DNA of 64,000 bases from positions 82,391 through 146,390 of the forward strand of contig JAISCA010000066.1 in NCBI GenBank assembly GCA_031265875.1, read 5' to 3'. Under the pieces are notes generated by a model that saw only the letters and a list, made by a program, of their open reading frames with translations, did no database searches and was not told the origin of the DNA. Shown piece after piece: positions 33,048 through 41,662 of this stretch (positions within the stretch are counted from its first letter, which is position 1; each line of letters starts with the position of its first letter). The DNA comes from Propionibacteriaceae bacterium (GTDB lineage: Bacteria > Actinomycetota > Actinomycetes > Propionibacteriales > Propionibacteriaceae). The position numbers and the translations under genes were made by a program.

Positions 33048-33698
33048 TTAGGACAAGGCCTCTGGAGTCGAGGTAGGGCCGCTCTGCGCGGCGGGCGGCG
33101 GTTCGGTCGCACCACTGCGGTGAGCCCGGACCAAACGTTGGACCACCGTCACGGATCCCATCAGGGCGATCAGGCCGATGGCCGTCTCCAAGGCCCAGGG
33201 CACCCCCAGGCCAGCCAGGAACAAGCCCAGGCTGGTCAAGACGTTACGGTCGGTCCGCCCGGCCAATCCGCCGCGGCCGTTCAGCCCGAGCGATTCGGCC
33301 CGCGCCCTGGCGTAAGGCACGACCTGGCCGACCAAGCCGGCGTACAGAGCCAATCCCAGCCAGGGCAGGTGGTCGGGCTGACGGGCCAGCCAGAGGCAGA
33401 CGGCCAAGCTGATGGCGCCGTCGGACAGCCGGTCCAAGGTCGAGTCGAGCAAGGCCCCGAAACGGGTCGGCTCAGTCAAGCGGGCCATCTGGCCGTCCAA
33501 GCCGTCGGTCAAGGAGATCAGCGGGATGAGCAGACCAGCCAACCAGAGGTGGCCGAAGGGGACGGTGGCGGCGACCGCCCCGATCAACAAGACGGTGCCG
33601 GCGACGGTGACGGCGTTAGGACTGATCCGGCGCGCCACCAACCAGGCCGCCGGCCGACGGGTGATGGCGGTCAGAATGAAACGAGCGTGCTCCAGCAT
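33048..33698 (-). CDS. CDP-alcohol phosphatidyltransferase (PgsA1/PIP-synthase-like)
   Basis: 216 residues with about six spans. The catalytic motif DGLDGQMAR then RFGALLDSTLDRLSD is present; the gap between AR and G is seven residues, one shorter than the usual eight. In mycobacteria the gene beside thrS and the HIT protein makes phosphatidylinositol phosphate from CDP-diacylglycerol and inositol phosphate, and this order is conserved here. So inositol phospholipid synthesis is likely, but glycerol-phosphate as acceptor cannot be excluded. Confidence 0.8.
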   Translation of the reverse strand: MLEHARFILTAITRRPAAWLVARRISPNAVTVAGTVLLIGAVAATVPFGHLWLAGLLIPLISLTDGLDGQMARLTEPTRFGALLDSTLDRLSDGAISLAVCLWLARQPDHLPWLGLALYAGLVGQVVPYARARAESLGLNGRGGLAGRTDRNVLTSLGLFLAGLGVPWALETAIGLIALMGSVTVVQRLVRAHRSGATEPPPAAQSGPTSTPEALS

Positions 33699-33701
33699 GG
33701 G

Positions 33702-34259
33702 TCAGTCCACCTCGCTCCAGACCGCCGCCAGCTTGGCTTGGGTCTGGCCTAAGAGCTCCGGCACGGCCTTGGTCTGGGCCACGATGGGGAAGAAATTGGC
33801 GTCGCCGGCCCAGCGCGGCACGACGTGCTGATGCAGATGCCCGGCCACCCCGGCCCCGGCCACCGGCCCCTGGTTCAAGCCCAGATTGAACCCGGCCGGA
33901 GCGCTGGCCCGCCTCAGCACGCGCATGGCCCGCTGGCTGGCTTGGGCCAGTTCGACGGTCTCCTGGTGGCTCAGATCGGTGTAATCGGCCACATGACGAT
34001 AGGGGCAGATCAAAAGATGGCCCGGGTTGTAGGGGTAGAGGTTGAGGACGGCGTAGACGGCCTCCCCGCGCCAGACCACCAGCGACTCGACTGGGTCTAA
34101 GCCGGGGGCGACGCAGAAGGGACAGGGCGGATCGGCCGCCGGCTCTTTGTGAGAGGCGATGTAGGCCATCCGATGCGGCGTCCACAGCCGTTCCATGCCG
34201 TCCGGCGCTCCGGCGGCCGAACTGGCCGGCCGGAGTTCGAAGTCTGGACTTGGGGCCAT
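33702..34259 (-). CDS. HIT-family hydrolase/phosphorylase (Ap4A-type)
   Basis: 185 residues. Zinc-type CPFC near residue 46, LNLYPYNPGHLLICPYRHV, and the HIT triad GHLHQHVVPRW at about 138. The mycobacterial relative in this same neighbourhood (Rv2613c) is a diadenosine tetraphosphate phosphorylase. It lies between thrS and the phosphatidyltransferase, each separated by only a few bases, so the three genes form one operon. Confidence 0.87.
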   Translation of the reverse strand: MAPSPDFELRPASSAAGAPDGMERLWTPHRMAYIASHKEPAADPPCPFCVAPGLDPVESLVVWRGEAVYAVLNLYPYNPGHLLICPYRHVADYTDLSHQETVELAQASQRAMRVLRRASAPAGFNLGLNQGPVAGAGVAGHLHQHVVPRWAGDANFFPIVAQTKAVPELLGQTQAKLAAVWSEVD

Positions 34260-34261
34260 GG

Positions 34262-36232
34262 TCAGGCCCGCTCGCGGATGGCGGTCGTGATCTCGGCGAT
34301 GGCGGCCGCGATTGGCACCCCGTTGTTCTGCGACCCGTCCCGGTAGCGGAAGCTGACCGCGCCCTGGGCGATGTCGTCGGCCCCCACGATCAACATGTAG
34401 GGCACCTTCTGGCGCTGGGCCGCCCGGATCTTCTTCTGCATCCGCTCGTCCGAGTCGTCCACCTCGACTCTGACCCCGGCCTGACCCAATTGGGCGGCCA
34501 CCTCCCGCAGGTAGGGCACATGCTCGGCCGCGACCGGGATGCCGACCACCTGGACCGGGGCCAACCAGGCTGGGAAGGCGCCGGCGTAGTGCTCCACCAA
34601 GACGCCCATGAAGCGTTCGATCGAACCGAACTTGGCCGAGTGGATCATGACCGGCTGACGCAGCGAGCCGTCGGCGGCGGTGTAGCGCAGACCGAAACGG
34701 GCCGGTTGGTTGAAGTCGTATTGGATGGTCGACATCTGCCAGGTCCGCCCGATGGCGTCACGGGCCTGGACCGAGATCTTGGGTCCGTAGAAGGCCGCGC
34801 CGCCCGGATCGGGCACCAAGTCCAGGCCGGTCTCGCGGCCGACTCGCTCCAAGATGGCGGTGGCCTCGGCCCACTGCTGATCGCTGCCGATGAACTTGTC
34901 CGCCTTGGCCCCGCTGTCGTCGCGGGTGGACAGTTCCAGGTAGAAGTCGTTCAATCCGAAGTCGCTCAACAGGCCGAGCACGAAGCGGAGCAAGTGACGA
35001 ACTTCGTCCGGGGCCTGCGATTCTGTGACGTAGGAGTGGGAGTCGTCCTGGGTGATCGAGCGCACCCGAGTCAGGCCTTGCAACACCCCGGAGCGCTCGT
35101 CCCGGTAGACCGTGCCGAACTCGAAGAAGCGCAGCGGCAACTCCCGGTAGCTGCGTCCCCGTGAAGCGAAGATGAGGTTGTGCATGGGGCAGTTCATGGC
35201 TTTGAGGTAGTAGTTCGTGCCGTCCACGTCCATGGGCGGGAACATGCCCTCGCTGTAGTAAGGCAGATGGCCCGAGGTGTGGAACAGGCCCTCTTTGGTG
35301 ATGTGGGGCGTGCCGACATAGAGGAAGCCCTCCTCGATGTGGCGCTGGCGCACGTAGTCCTCCATCACCCGCTTGATCACCCCGCCTTTGGGATGGAACA
35401 GGGGCAAGCCGGGGCCGACCTCCTCAGGGAAGCTGTAGAGGTCTAGCTCCGTGCCCAATTTACGGTGGTCGCGCCGGGCCGCCTCGGCCAGCCGGGTCTG
35501 GTATGCGTCAAGATCATCTTGGCTAGCCCAAGCGGTGCCGTAGAGCCGCTGCAGGGAGGCGTTGCGTTGGTCGCCCCGCCAGTAGGCGGCCGAGCTGCGG
35601 GTCAGGGCGAAGGCCTTGATGTAGCCGGTGTGGGGGACGTGGGGTCCGCGACAGAGGTCCCGCCAAGCCACCTGGCCGGTGCGGCGGACATTGTCGTAGA
35701 TGGTCAGTTGCCCCTCCCCCACTTCGACCGCCGAGCCGTCGTCGGCGGAGGCGGCGCCCTTGAGCGAGATCAATTCGATCTTGTACGGCTCGTCGGCCAG
35801 TTCTTGACGGGCCTGCTCGTCGCTGACCGCGCGGCGGACGAAGCGCTGGCGCTCCTTGACGATGATCCGCATGGCCTTCTCCAAGGCCTTCAGGTCCTCT
35901 GGCGTGAAGGGCTGGTCGACGTCGAAGTCGTAGTAGAAGCCGTCCGTGATGGGCGGGCCGATGCCGAGCTTAGCCTCGGACCTAAGCCCCTGGACGGCCT
36001 GGGCGGCGACATGGGCGCAGGAGTGGCGGATGATGGACAGACCCTCCGGGGAATCGGCTGCCACCGCTTCGACCTGGTCGTCCGGACCGAGCTCAGTGGC
36101 CAGGTCACGAGTGACCCCGTTCAACCGCATCGCCACCACGGTCTGGTCCTGACTGAACAGATCCAGACCAGTCGCGCCCGCTTCGACCGACTGGTCCTGA
36201 ACGGAATCTGAGACGATGAGGCGGATGTTCAC
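34262..36232 (-). CDS. thrS: Threonyl-tRNA synthetase
   Basis: 656 residues from a GTG behind GGAAAGGA. TGS domain at the N-terminus, second additional domain with [11 protein letters not shown], and the class II core: [12 protein letters not shown] (zinc Cys), [24 protein letters not shown], and [15 protein letters not shown]; a C-terminal anticodon-binding domain follows ([18 protein letters not shown]). It charges tRNA-Thr. It leads the thrS-HIT-pgsA operon. No T-box leader was seen in the 165 bases upstream. Confidence 0.95.
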   Translation of the reverse strand: MNIRLIVSDSVQDQSVEAGATGLDLFSQDQTVVAMRLNGVTRDLATELGPDDQVEAVAADSPEGLSIIRHSCAHVAAQAVQGLRSEAKLGIGPPITDGFYYDFDVDQPFTPEDLKALEKAMRIIVKERQRFVRRAVSDEQARQELADEPYKIELISLKGAASADDGSAVEVGEGQLTIYDNVRRTGQVAWRDLCRGPHVPHTGYIKAFALTRSSAAYWRGDQRNASLQRLYGTAWASQDDLDAYQTRLAEAARRDHRKLGTELDLYSFPEEVGPGLPLFHPKGGVIKRVMEDYVRQRHIEEGFLYVGTPHITKEGLFHTSGHLPYYSEGMFPPMDVDGTNYYLKAMNCPMHNLIFASRGRSYRELPLRFFEFGTVYRDERSGVLQGLTRVRSITQDDSHSYVTESQAPDEVRHLLRFVLGLLSDFGLNDFYLELSTRDDSGAKADKFIGSDQQWAEATAILERVGRETGLDLVPDPGGAAFYGPKISVQARDAIGRTWQMSTIQYDFNQPARFGLRYTAADGSLRQPVMIHSAKFGSIERFMGVLVEHYAGAFPAWLAPVQVVGIPVAAEHVPYLREVAAQLGQAGVRVEVDDSDERMQKKIRAAQRQKVPYMLIVGADDIAQGAVSFRYRDGSQNNGVPIAAAIAEITTAIRERA

Positions 36233-36397
36233 GGCGATGTCCTTTCCCAGCCCGACGACTTGATCGAGACCAGAAGCTATTTTGCCCCATCAGTCTGGAA
36301 CCGGCGCCAGGGCTGGCCGCGGCGGGCCGGACGGATCAGCGCTAGCCCGTCCCCATTCGGACACCATCGGCTCTGGCCCGAGCGAACTCGCCTGGGC

Positions 36398-37021
36398 TCA
36401 CCCCTCGACTGAGAAATAGGCGTATCCGGCTTGGCACAGGCAATTATTCGGACCGGTCTCGTACTGGTCGAAGGGGAAGGTGTCCGTGCTCTGGTCCCGC
36501 TCGAAATCATCGACCGTGTAGTCAGCGTCGACGAAACCTGATCTTTGCAAACACTGGATGGCGGTGAGTCGATTATCGGCCAGCAGCCCCGGGTTGGCCT
36601 GCTGGGTGCGGTAAAGCGCCATGATTAAACCGTTGTCCCTGTCGCACTCCAGCGACGCCGCAGTCGTATCCCTGTGTCCGGTGTTATCGATGTTAGGCAA
36701 TTCGATGTAGAGGCCGTCAGGGGTCTTACGGAACGAGAGGTCGAAGCCATGTTCGGCCATGCACTGCGCGTAACGTGAATGAGCCGCCTCGTAATCCGCC
36801 GGATCGAGCTGTCCCGCCACAATAGCCCGCTCGATCACCTCCCGCTCGAGCGGCGACGGATTCTGCAATTCCAGCGTTCTTTGGAAGTACTCAGCCAAAC
36901 TGTTGGCGATCCGTGCCTCCGGCGTCGCCGGTCCAACCTCTGCCTCGCCGCACCCGACCAGTCCGAAAGAAGAACTAACCGCTAGGACCACCGCGATCCA
37001 TAACTTCCGCACCATTCGCAT
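36398..37021 (-). CDS. Putative small lipoprotein
   Basis: 207 residues with a clear lipoprotein signal: basic start, hydrophobic core and lipobox LVGC at about residue 24. The mature part has SRYAQCMAEHGFDLSF, where Cys-Met in a short helix recalls the WSDCMAGLGFD of the cassette lipoprotein at 16827, plus SLECDRDN, IQCLQRSG and a C-terminal NNCLCQAGYAYF. Several cysteines suggest disulfides outside the cell. I do not know a function. It is monocistronic, upstream of thrS with 165 bases between. Confidence 0.6.
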   Translation of the reverse strand: MRMVRKLWIAVVLAVSSSFGLVGCGEAEVGPATPEARIANSLAEYFQRTLELQNPSPLEREVIERAIVAGQLDPADYEAAHSRYAQCMAEHGFDLSFRKTPDGLYIELPNIDNTGHRDTTAASLECDRDNGLIMALYRTQQANPGLLADNRLTAIQCLQRSGFVDADYTVDDFERDQSTDTFPFDQYETGPNNCLCQAGYAYFSVEG

Positions 37022-37084
37022 AGCCTACAAGTCAACGATCGGATTAGGCCTCGTCCGAATGCGCCACCTGCTGGCTCGTTCCAG

Positions 37085-37165
37085 TGTGGTCGTGGCCGCT
37101 CGTTCGCCAGGGTCTGTTGTGCGATTGGAGGGTTACGGCTCTTGTTTCGGCGTGTCGGTGGTCGT
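37085..37165 (+). repeat. First copy of 82-base direct repeat
   Basis: TGTGGTCGTGGCCGCTCG at the start and an identical 33-base 3' part (GGGTTACGGCTCTTGTTTCG, then CGTGTCGGTGGTCGT) also occur at 37463-37544. The stretch 37022-37699 has no convincing gene; the open frames there lack ribosome sites and family patterns. It holds this repeat pair, a dispersed element and a short tandem array. Confidence 0.75.
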
Positions 37166-37167
37166 TG

Positions 37168-37244
37168 GACTCTGACGAGTCTCAAACACTCAATCGGCTC
37201 ACTTACGAGCGCGAGCGCTCGACGTTCGCCTCAATCGTGTCTAT
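37168..37244 (-). repeat. Copy B of dispersed 78-base repeat
   Basis: Its reverse complement starts ATAGACACGATTGAGGCGAA and ends GAGACTCGTCAGAGTCC, matching 10801-10880 along its length. It follows directly after the first 82-base repeat. No gene start lies close on the strand where copies A, C and D face one. Confidence 0.7.
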
Positions 37245-37462
37245 GTGCTCGCTCGGCGGGTTCGGTCGTCGGGTGGGGAGTGGGGTGTGCTTCTCTGCGG
37301 GTGGCGCTGTCCCTCGCGTTTCTAGTTCCGGTCGCCCTGCGGGCGGCCGGACCGTATGGGTCTGCCGTGGCTTCGGCGGGGGTCGGGACGGACACTCCTC
37401 ACTGCTTAGAGAGTCGCTTTCGGCGTCCCTACGGTCGTCTGTGGTCGGGTGGGGCTGGCTGA

Positions 37463-37544
37463 TGTGGTCGTAGCTGCTCGGTCGACGAGTGTCTGTTACC
37501 TGATCGGGGGGTTACGGCTCTTGTTTCGGCGTGTCGGTGGTCGT
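37463..37544 (+). repeat. Second copy of 82-base direct repeat
   Basis: Same orientation as 37085-37165, about 80% identical overall and nearly identical over the last 37 bases. The 297 bases between the copies include copy B of the dispersed element. Confidence 0.75.
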
Positions 37545-37563
37545 AGGTGCTCGCTCGCTCGGC

Positions 37564-37620
37564 GGACCCGACCACGATAAGCGGACCAGACCACAGTAAG
37601 CGGATCCGACCACGGTAAGG
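37564..37620 (+). repeat. Three tandem 19-base units upstream of the tRNA end
   Basis: Three head-to-tail units of GGAYCMGACCACRRTAAGS lie without gaps. Immediately after is a hairpin CTGGGGGC-TTG-GCCCCCAG (about 37624-37643) and then GCTCTCT-GAA-AGAGAGC (about 37666-37682), which may end transcription of the minus-strand tRNA genes. Confidence 0.7.
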
Positions 37621-37699
37621 GGGGCTGGGGGCTTGGCCCCCAGGAATTGAAGACCGGACGACGAGGCTCTCTGAAAGAGAGCACTATCCACCTATCGTC

Positions 37700-37774
37700 T
37701 GGTGGGCGGTACTGGGTTTGAACCAGCGACCTCTTCCGTGTCAGGGAAGCGCGCTACCACTGCGCCAACCGCCC
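37700..37774 (-). tRNA. tRNA-Val (GAC)
   Basis: The minus strand folds as a full cloverleaf with acceptor GGGCGGT/ACCGCCC, anticodon GAC in CTTCCCTGACACGGAAG, T-loop GGTTCAAACC, and a genome-encoded CCA end. Confidence 0.95.
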
Positions 37775-37775
37775 G

Positions 37776-37846
37776 AGGTGGAGACGGGATTTGAACCCGT
37801 GTACACGGATTTGCAGTCCGTTGCCTCGCCTCTCGGCCACTCCACC
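37776..37846 (-). tRNA. tRNA-Cys (GCA)
   Basis: Acceptor GGTGGAG/CTCCACC, anticodon GCA in CGGACTGCAAATCCG, T-loop GGTTCAAATC. CCA is not encoded. One base separates it from the tRNA-Val gene, so they are transcribed together. Confidence 0.95.
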
Positions 37847-37857
37847 GTGCTCCTTCG

Positions 37858-37930
37858 AGCGGACGACGGGATTCGAACCCGCGACCCTCACCTTGGCAAG
37901 GTGATGCTCTACCAACTGAGCCACGTCCGC
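37858..37930 (-). tRNA. tRNA-Gly (GCC)
   Basis: Acceptor GCGGACG/CGTCCGC, D-arm GCTCAGTTGGTAGAGC, anticodon GCC in CACCTTGCCAAGGTG, T-loop GGTTCGAATC. CCA is not encoded. It is the first gene of the Gly-Cys-Val cluster. Confidence 0.95.
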
Positions 37931-38155
37931 CAGCCCTTTCAGGCGCGGTAGTTGAGCTTACACAAAGCGCCAGCCACGGCACAAGCCAGACTCGATCGGA
38001 TCCGACGGGGATCAGATGATGGGCCGGACGAGGGAATGCCGCTCGCCGGCGCGGCGTTGTGAAGGACGAGGGTGCTAGGTGGCGCGGTCGTCTCGGCGGT
38101 GGGCGGTATCCCGTATTCTGATAGAAACCTCCGAATCAGTTGGGACCAGCGGTAT

Positions 38156-38908
38156 ATGTCATCCAGCGGCGCCAAGACGCTTCCGCAGCGGGCCATCGAG
38201 CCGGTCAAACGGCCCAAGCGGCGCTCCAAGTGGGGCAGCCTCCTGCTCATCCTTGGCATCGGTCTGCTGGTGACCGGGCTCGGCTTGTCCGGCTACGTGG
38301 CCTGGGAGATGTTCGGCACCTCGATCGGGTCCCAGCGGGATTATCAGAACCAGGTCAACGACATGGAACGGCAGTGGGCCGAGGATCTCCCGCCGATCGA
38401 CCCCAGGGTGGAGGCGGCCGCGGTCGAGCAGGCCCAGCAGAGCGGCAATGGGTCGGTGGTGGCCAGGGGTTTCGCCATCTTGCGCATCCCTGACTTCGGG
38501 GCCAATTGGCAGGTCCCCATCTTGGCCGGGATCGACACGGCCACGCTCAAGCACGGCGTCGGTTGGTACCCTCAATCGGCCCTGCCGGGCGAGATCGGCA
38601 ATTTCGTCATCGCCGGGCACCGCATCACCAACGGCGAGCCCTTCAAGAATCTGCTCAAACTGCCCAAGGGGGCCCTGGTCATCGTCGAGACGGCCGACAC
38701 GGTCTACACCTACCAACTGCTCGATTCACCGAAGAACCTGACCGTTCAGGAGACCGAGTCGTGGATCATGTTGCCCAATCCGTTCGACCGCACTTCGGTC
38801 GCCACCCGGGCCATCGCCACTCTCATCACCTGCACCGACCTGTTCCACTCGTCCAACCGCTCGGTGGGTTTCGCCGAGTTGATCAAGACCGAGCCCAAGT
38901 CCTCCTGA
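38156..38908 (+). CDS. Class E sortase
   Basis: 250 residues from the ATG at 38156. A basic N-terminus with one span (LLLILGIGLLVTGLGLSGYVAWEMF) anchors it. The sortase barrel shows IPDFGANWQVPIL, VGWYPQSALPGEIGNFVIAGHRITNGEPF with the catalytic His, LITCTDLF with the catalytic Cys, and the Arg in SSNRSVGF. Class E enzymes attach proteins bearing LAxTG-like signals to the wall. No substrate gene with such a signal is seen nearby. It stands alone, divergent from the tRNA cluster. Confidence 0.85.
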   Translation: MSSSGAKTLPQRAIEPVKRPKRRSKWGSLLLILGIGLLVTGLGLSGYVAWEMFGTSIGSQRDYQNQVNDMERQWAEDLPPIDPRVEAAAVEQAQQSGNGSVVARGFAILRIPDFGANWQVPILAGIDTATLKHGVGWYPQSALPGEIGNFVIAGHRITNGEPFKNLLKLPKGALVIVETADTVYTYQLLDSPKNLTVQETESWIMLPNPFDRTSVATRAIATLITCTDLFHSSNRSVGFAELIKTEPKSS

Positions 38909-39040
38909 CTGGTCCGGCCCGGGGCGGGGCGGTTCAGGGGTCGGTCAGACACCCTCTCTGACCCAGGCTGGCCTATCGACATCTCCCTGACCCGACACTG
39001 AGCTGCGGCGCCCGGTCTGATCGGGCCGGGGCGGGTGCGG

Positions 39041-39089
39041 TTGAGTTCGGTGACGGCGCTCGGATAATGTCTCAACAGATTGTGTATAC
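39041..39089 (+). promoter_or_regulatory. Promoter and likely operator of the GntR gene
   Basis: TTGAGT (39041-39046) and GATAAT (39063-39068) are 16 bases apart. GTGTATAC at 39082-39089 falls just after the expected start of transcription, a fitting place for autorepression by a GntR-type protein. GGGAGG precedes the ATG. Confidence 0.5.
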
Positions 39090-39113
39090 CTCTGCTGAGG
39101 AAGGGAGGCAGCC

Positions 39114-39767
39114 ATGGCGGGACGCGACGACGACTGCGGCGATCTGACCACCAACCAGTACCTCAGTCTGCGGGACGACATCTTGGCTGGGCGTTTTCCG
39201 ATCGGCTCGCGCTTGTTGGAGACCTCTTTGGCGGCCCACTACGGCGTCTCCCGGACTCCGATCCGGGAGGCCTTGGCGGCTTTGGAGCGGGACGGTTTGA
39301 TCGAGCGGTCGGCCCGGGGCTACCGCGTCCGGACGGGCACGGCCCAGGACGTGATCGAGATCTACGAGGCCCGGATCGCTTTGGAGGCGGCCGCCGCGGC
39401 CGCCGCCGCCCAACGCCGGACCGATCTCGATCTGGTCCATTTGGAGGATCTGCTGGAGCAAGAGGAAGCCGCCACCGACGAGGCCGAGGGCCATCAGCTC
39501 AACGCCGAGTGGCATGAGGCGCTGTGGCAGGCCGCCCACAATGTCACCATGTCCTCGACTCTGGAACGTTGGATGGCCCAGTTACGTATCTACGACCAGG
39601 GTCCGCCCGGTCCAGCCGACGACCTGGCCGAGTCGCACATCGAGCACCGGGCTATTCTGGAGGCCGTCCGGGGCCGTCAGGCCGAGGTCGCCGCTTCCAC
39701 CATGTCGTCCCATCTCGAACGCAGCCGAGGTTTGCGTCTGCGGGCGCGCAATCAGCGCAACGGGTGA
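39114..39767 (+). CDS. GntR-family regulator, FCD type
   Basis: 217 residues. Winged HTH at about 10-75 (YLSLRDDILAGRFPIGSRLLE, then SRTPIREALAALERDGLIERSARGY). The C-terminal helical domain with VIEIYEARIALE, WHEALWQAAHN and ESHIEHRAILEAVRGR carries the D/N-H-H pattern of the FCD subfamily, which often binds a metal and a carboxylate or sugar acid. It is followed 49 bases later by a serine hydrolase gene. The ligand is not predictable from this. Confidence 0.88.
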   Translation: MAGRDDDCGDLTTNQYLSLRDDILAGRFPIGSRLLETSLAAHYGVSRTPIREALAALERDGLIERSARGYRVRTGTAQDVIEIYEARIALEAAAAAAAAQRRTDLDLVHLEDLLEQEEAATDEAEGHQLNAEWHEALWQAAHNVTMSSTLERWMAQLRIYDQGPPGPADDLAESHIEHRAILEAVRGRQAEVAASTMSSHLERSRGLRLRARNQRNG

Positions 39768-39816
39768 TCGGCGACTCGGTGGACTGCGTCCCCGCTGCCA
39801 GACGAAGGAGTCGACC

Positions 39817-40767
39817 ATGGAGCAGCGCGATTTCGACCAGGCCGTCGAGTGTTTGACCAAGGCCACCGATGAGACCGGCCAGCCCCTCAACGTCTTCGGC
39901 CTGGTGGTGTCCGAGCCGGGCGTCAGCTGGTCGCATGACTTCGGCCACGATCCCGGAGCCACTCACAACATCCGTTCCATCAGTAAGGTCGTGACCGCTT
40001 TGAGCGTCGGTCTGGCCCAGGCCGCCGGCGCTCAGGCGGGTGACCATCCGATCGGCCCCGATCTGCCGGTGTTAGAGGTCTTGCGCGGCTTCGGCCTGGC
40101 CCCGGCCCAGGTCGACCGGCGCTGGCAGGAGGTCCGGCTCTGGCATCTCCTCAGCGCCACCATCGGACACCAGGAGGGCTTCTTCTTCCGCGGCGACATC
40201 GCCGACCTCGATCCGGCGGACTACTTCAGCTACATCTTCGACCGTCCCCTGGAGCACGACCCCGGCCAGCATTTCTCGTACTCCAACGTCGGCACCTTCC
40301 TGACCTCGGTCATCCTGCAGGAGGGCACCGGCCGCTCGGTCGGGCAGTGGGCCGAGGAGGGCTTCCTCTCCCCCATCGGCGTCTCGGGTTGGGACTGGGC
40401 CAAGCTCGGTCCCTACGACTCCGGCTGCACCGGTCTGCGCCTGACCGCCAGGGACCTCGATCGGTTGGGCCGCCTGGTCTTGGACGAGGGGGCTTGGCAG
40501 GGTCGCCAGCTAGTGCCGGCCGACTGGGTCCAGCGGATGCGTCAACCGGTCGTCCGCACCACCGCTTGGTACGACCCGGCCGATCCGATCCCGAAGCGGG
40601 CCTACGGTCTGACCCTGTGGCGGGCCGAGGGCGAGATCTACTACTGCTACGGCACGGACGGGCAATTCGTCATCATGCGGCCCAGCTGCCGACGGGTCGT
40701 CGCCATCCTGTCCGACCAGCCCGACGTCATGCCCATCCAACGCGGTCTGATCCCGGTGCTGCGCTGA
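39817..40767 (+). CDS. Serine hydrolase, beta-lactamase/class C esterase family
   Basis: 316 residues from the ATG at 39817, which has GAAGGAG before it. The three active-site motifs of the family are present: SISK (about 53-56, Ser and Lys), YSN (about 150) and YGTDGQF replacing the KTG-type box. No signal peptide is visible, so it is cytoplasmic and more likely an esterase or amidase than a resistance enzyme. Co-directional with the GntR gene upstream, so that regulator may control it. Confidence 0.83.
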   Translation: MEQRDFDQAVECLTKATDETGQPLNVFGLVVSEPGVSWSHDFGHDPGATHNIRSISKVVTALSVGLAQAAGAQAGDHPIGPDLPVLEVLRGFGLAPAQVDRRWQEVRLWHLLSATIGHQEGFFFRGDIADLDPADYFSYIFDRPLEHDPGQHFSYSNVGTFLTSVILQEGTGRSVGQWAEEGFLSPIGVSGWDWAKLGPYDSGCTGLRLTARDLDRLGRLVLDEGAWQGRQLVPADWVQRMRQPVVRTTAWYDPADPIPKRAYGLTLWRAEGEIYYCYGTDGQFVIMRPSCRRVVAILSDQPDVMPIQRGLIPVLR

Positions 40768-40826
40768 GGCAGGGTCGGCCAGTGGACGGTTTTCATCGAT
40801 GAAGCGTCAAAGCGGGAGGGGACGCT

Positions 40827-41177
40827 ATGAAGAACGAGCGTATATACAAGATGGCGGTCTCCAGCGTTTACCCGTTGTACATCCAAAAGGTGGAGCGGAG
40901 AGGACACGCCAAAGAGGAAGTCGACACGGTCGCTCGCTGGTTGACTGGCTATGACGAGCAGGGCTTGCAGTCCCAGCTCGACCAGGGCGTGGACTTCGAG
41001 ACCTTCTTCTCGGAAGCCCCACGGATCAACCCGAACGCTGACAAGATCACCGGAACGATCTGCGGGGTTCGCGTCGAGGAGATCGCCGAGCCACTCATGC
41101 GGAGAATACGTTGGCTGGACAAGTTGGTGGACGAGGTGGCGAGGGGTAAGGCTATGGAGAAAATACTGAGGGGTTGA
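40827..41177 (+). CDS. DUF2200 protein
   Basis: 116 residues with GGAGGGG before the ATG. KMAVSSVYPLYIQKVERRGH, VARWLTGYDEQGLQSQL, and FFSEAPRINPNADKITGTICG cover the whole length of DUF2200 (PF09966), a widespread small domain of unknown function. No signal or membrane span. Sixty bases after the hydrolase gene and on the same strand. No function can be given. Confidence 0.8.
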   Translation: MKNERIYKMAVSSVYPLYIQKVERRGHAKEEVDTVARWLTGYDEQGLQSQLDQGVDFETFFSEAPRINPNADKITGTICGVRVEEIAEPLMRRIRWLDKLVDEVARGKAMEKILRG

Positions 41178-41185
41178 TTCCTTGG

Positions 41186-41357
41186 TCAGGTCTTCTGGAC
41201 CGGCCCTGGATAGGCCGCCACCTGCGGATCGTGAGTCAGGAGGGTGAGCCCCGTCGCCGTGGCCTGAGCCACCAGAAGGCGGTCGAAAGGGTCGGCGTGC
41301 AGGCGGGGCAAGGCGGTGACCTGGGCCGCTGGGATCGTCGAAGTCCAACTTGTTGAA
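41186..41357 (-). pseudogene. C-terminal remnant of a VapC-type PIN toxin
   Basis: On the minus strand one frame encodes LPRLHADPFDRLLVAQ, then ATGLTLLTHDPQVAAY and a stop, which is the conserved end of VapC toxins (the DPFDRLLVAQA and L-T-x-D region). An in-frame TAG sits just upstream of the readable part and no start or N-terminal PIN half is found. It is therefore a degraded fragment of about 55 codons next to a complete VapBC pair. Confidence 0.65.
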
Positions 41358-41413
41358 GACTAGGGCTTTAGAGGGCGTATCCTTACGGTGGAGGAAAAGT
41401 AAGGAGGGTGATC

Positions 41414-41662
41414 GTGGACGTGACGGTAAGAGTGACATCGAAAGGGCAGGTGACACTGCCCAAAGCGGTGCGTGACGCGCTCGGAATCAAACAGGGTGAC
41501 TCAGTGGCCTTTCGAGTTGAGGAGAAGCGGGCGATTCTGGCGCGAAGCATCGATTTCTTGGACTTGGCGGGATCGATCTACGTCGCTCGAGACAAACGGG
41601 GCGCGGGGTGGGGCGAGATCCGGCGTGAAACCCGGTCTGACCGGACGGCTGAACGCCATTGA
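41414..41662 (+). CDS. vapB: AbrB/MazE-fold antitoxin
   Basis: 82 residues. I choose the GTG at 41414 because AAGGAGG ends six bases before it; the earlier GTG at 41408 touches that site. The N-terminal swapped-hairpin DNA-binding domain is clear: VRVTSKGQVTLPKAVRDALGI then GDSVAFRVE. The C-terminal part would wrap the toxin. Its stop overlaps the start of the PIN gene, the usual antitoxin-toxin order, so it should neutralise that toxin and repress the operon. Confidence 0.85.
   Translation: MDVTVRVTSKGQVTLPKAVRDALGIKQGDSVAFRVEEKRAILARSIDFLDLAGSIYVARDKRGAGWGEIRRETRSDRTAERH

Noticed and set aside
37084..37473. Open frames of 100-130 codons in the repeat region
   Set aside because: They run through the direct repeats, have no ribosome site and no family pattern.
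37564..37620. Possible CRISPR array from the three tandem 19-base units
   Set aside because: Units abut each other with no spacers and no cas genes are near.
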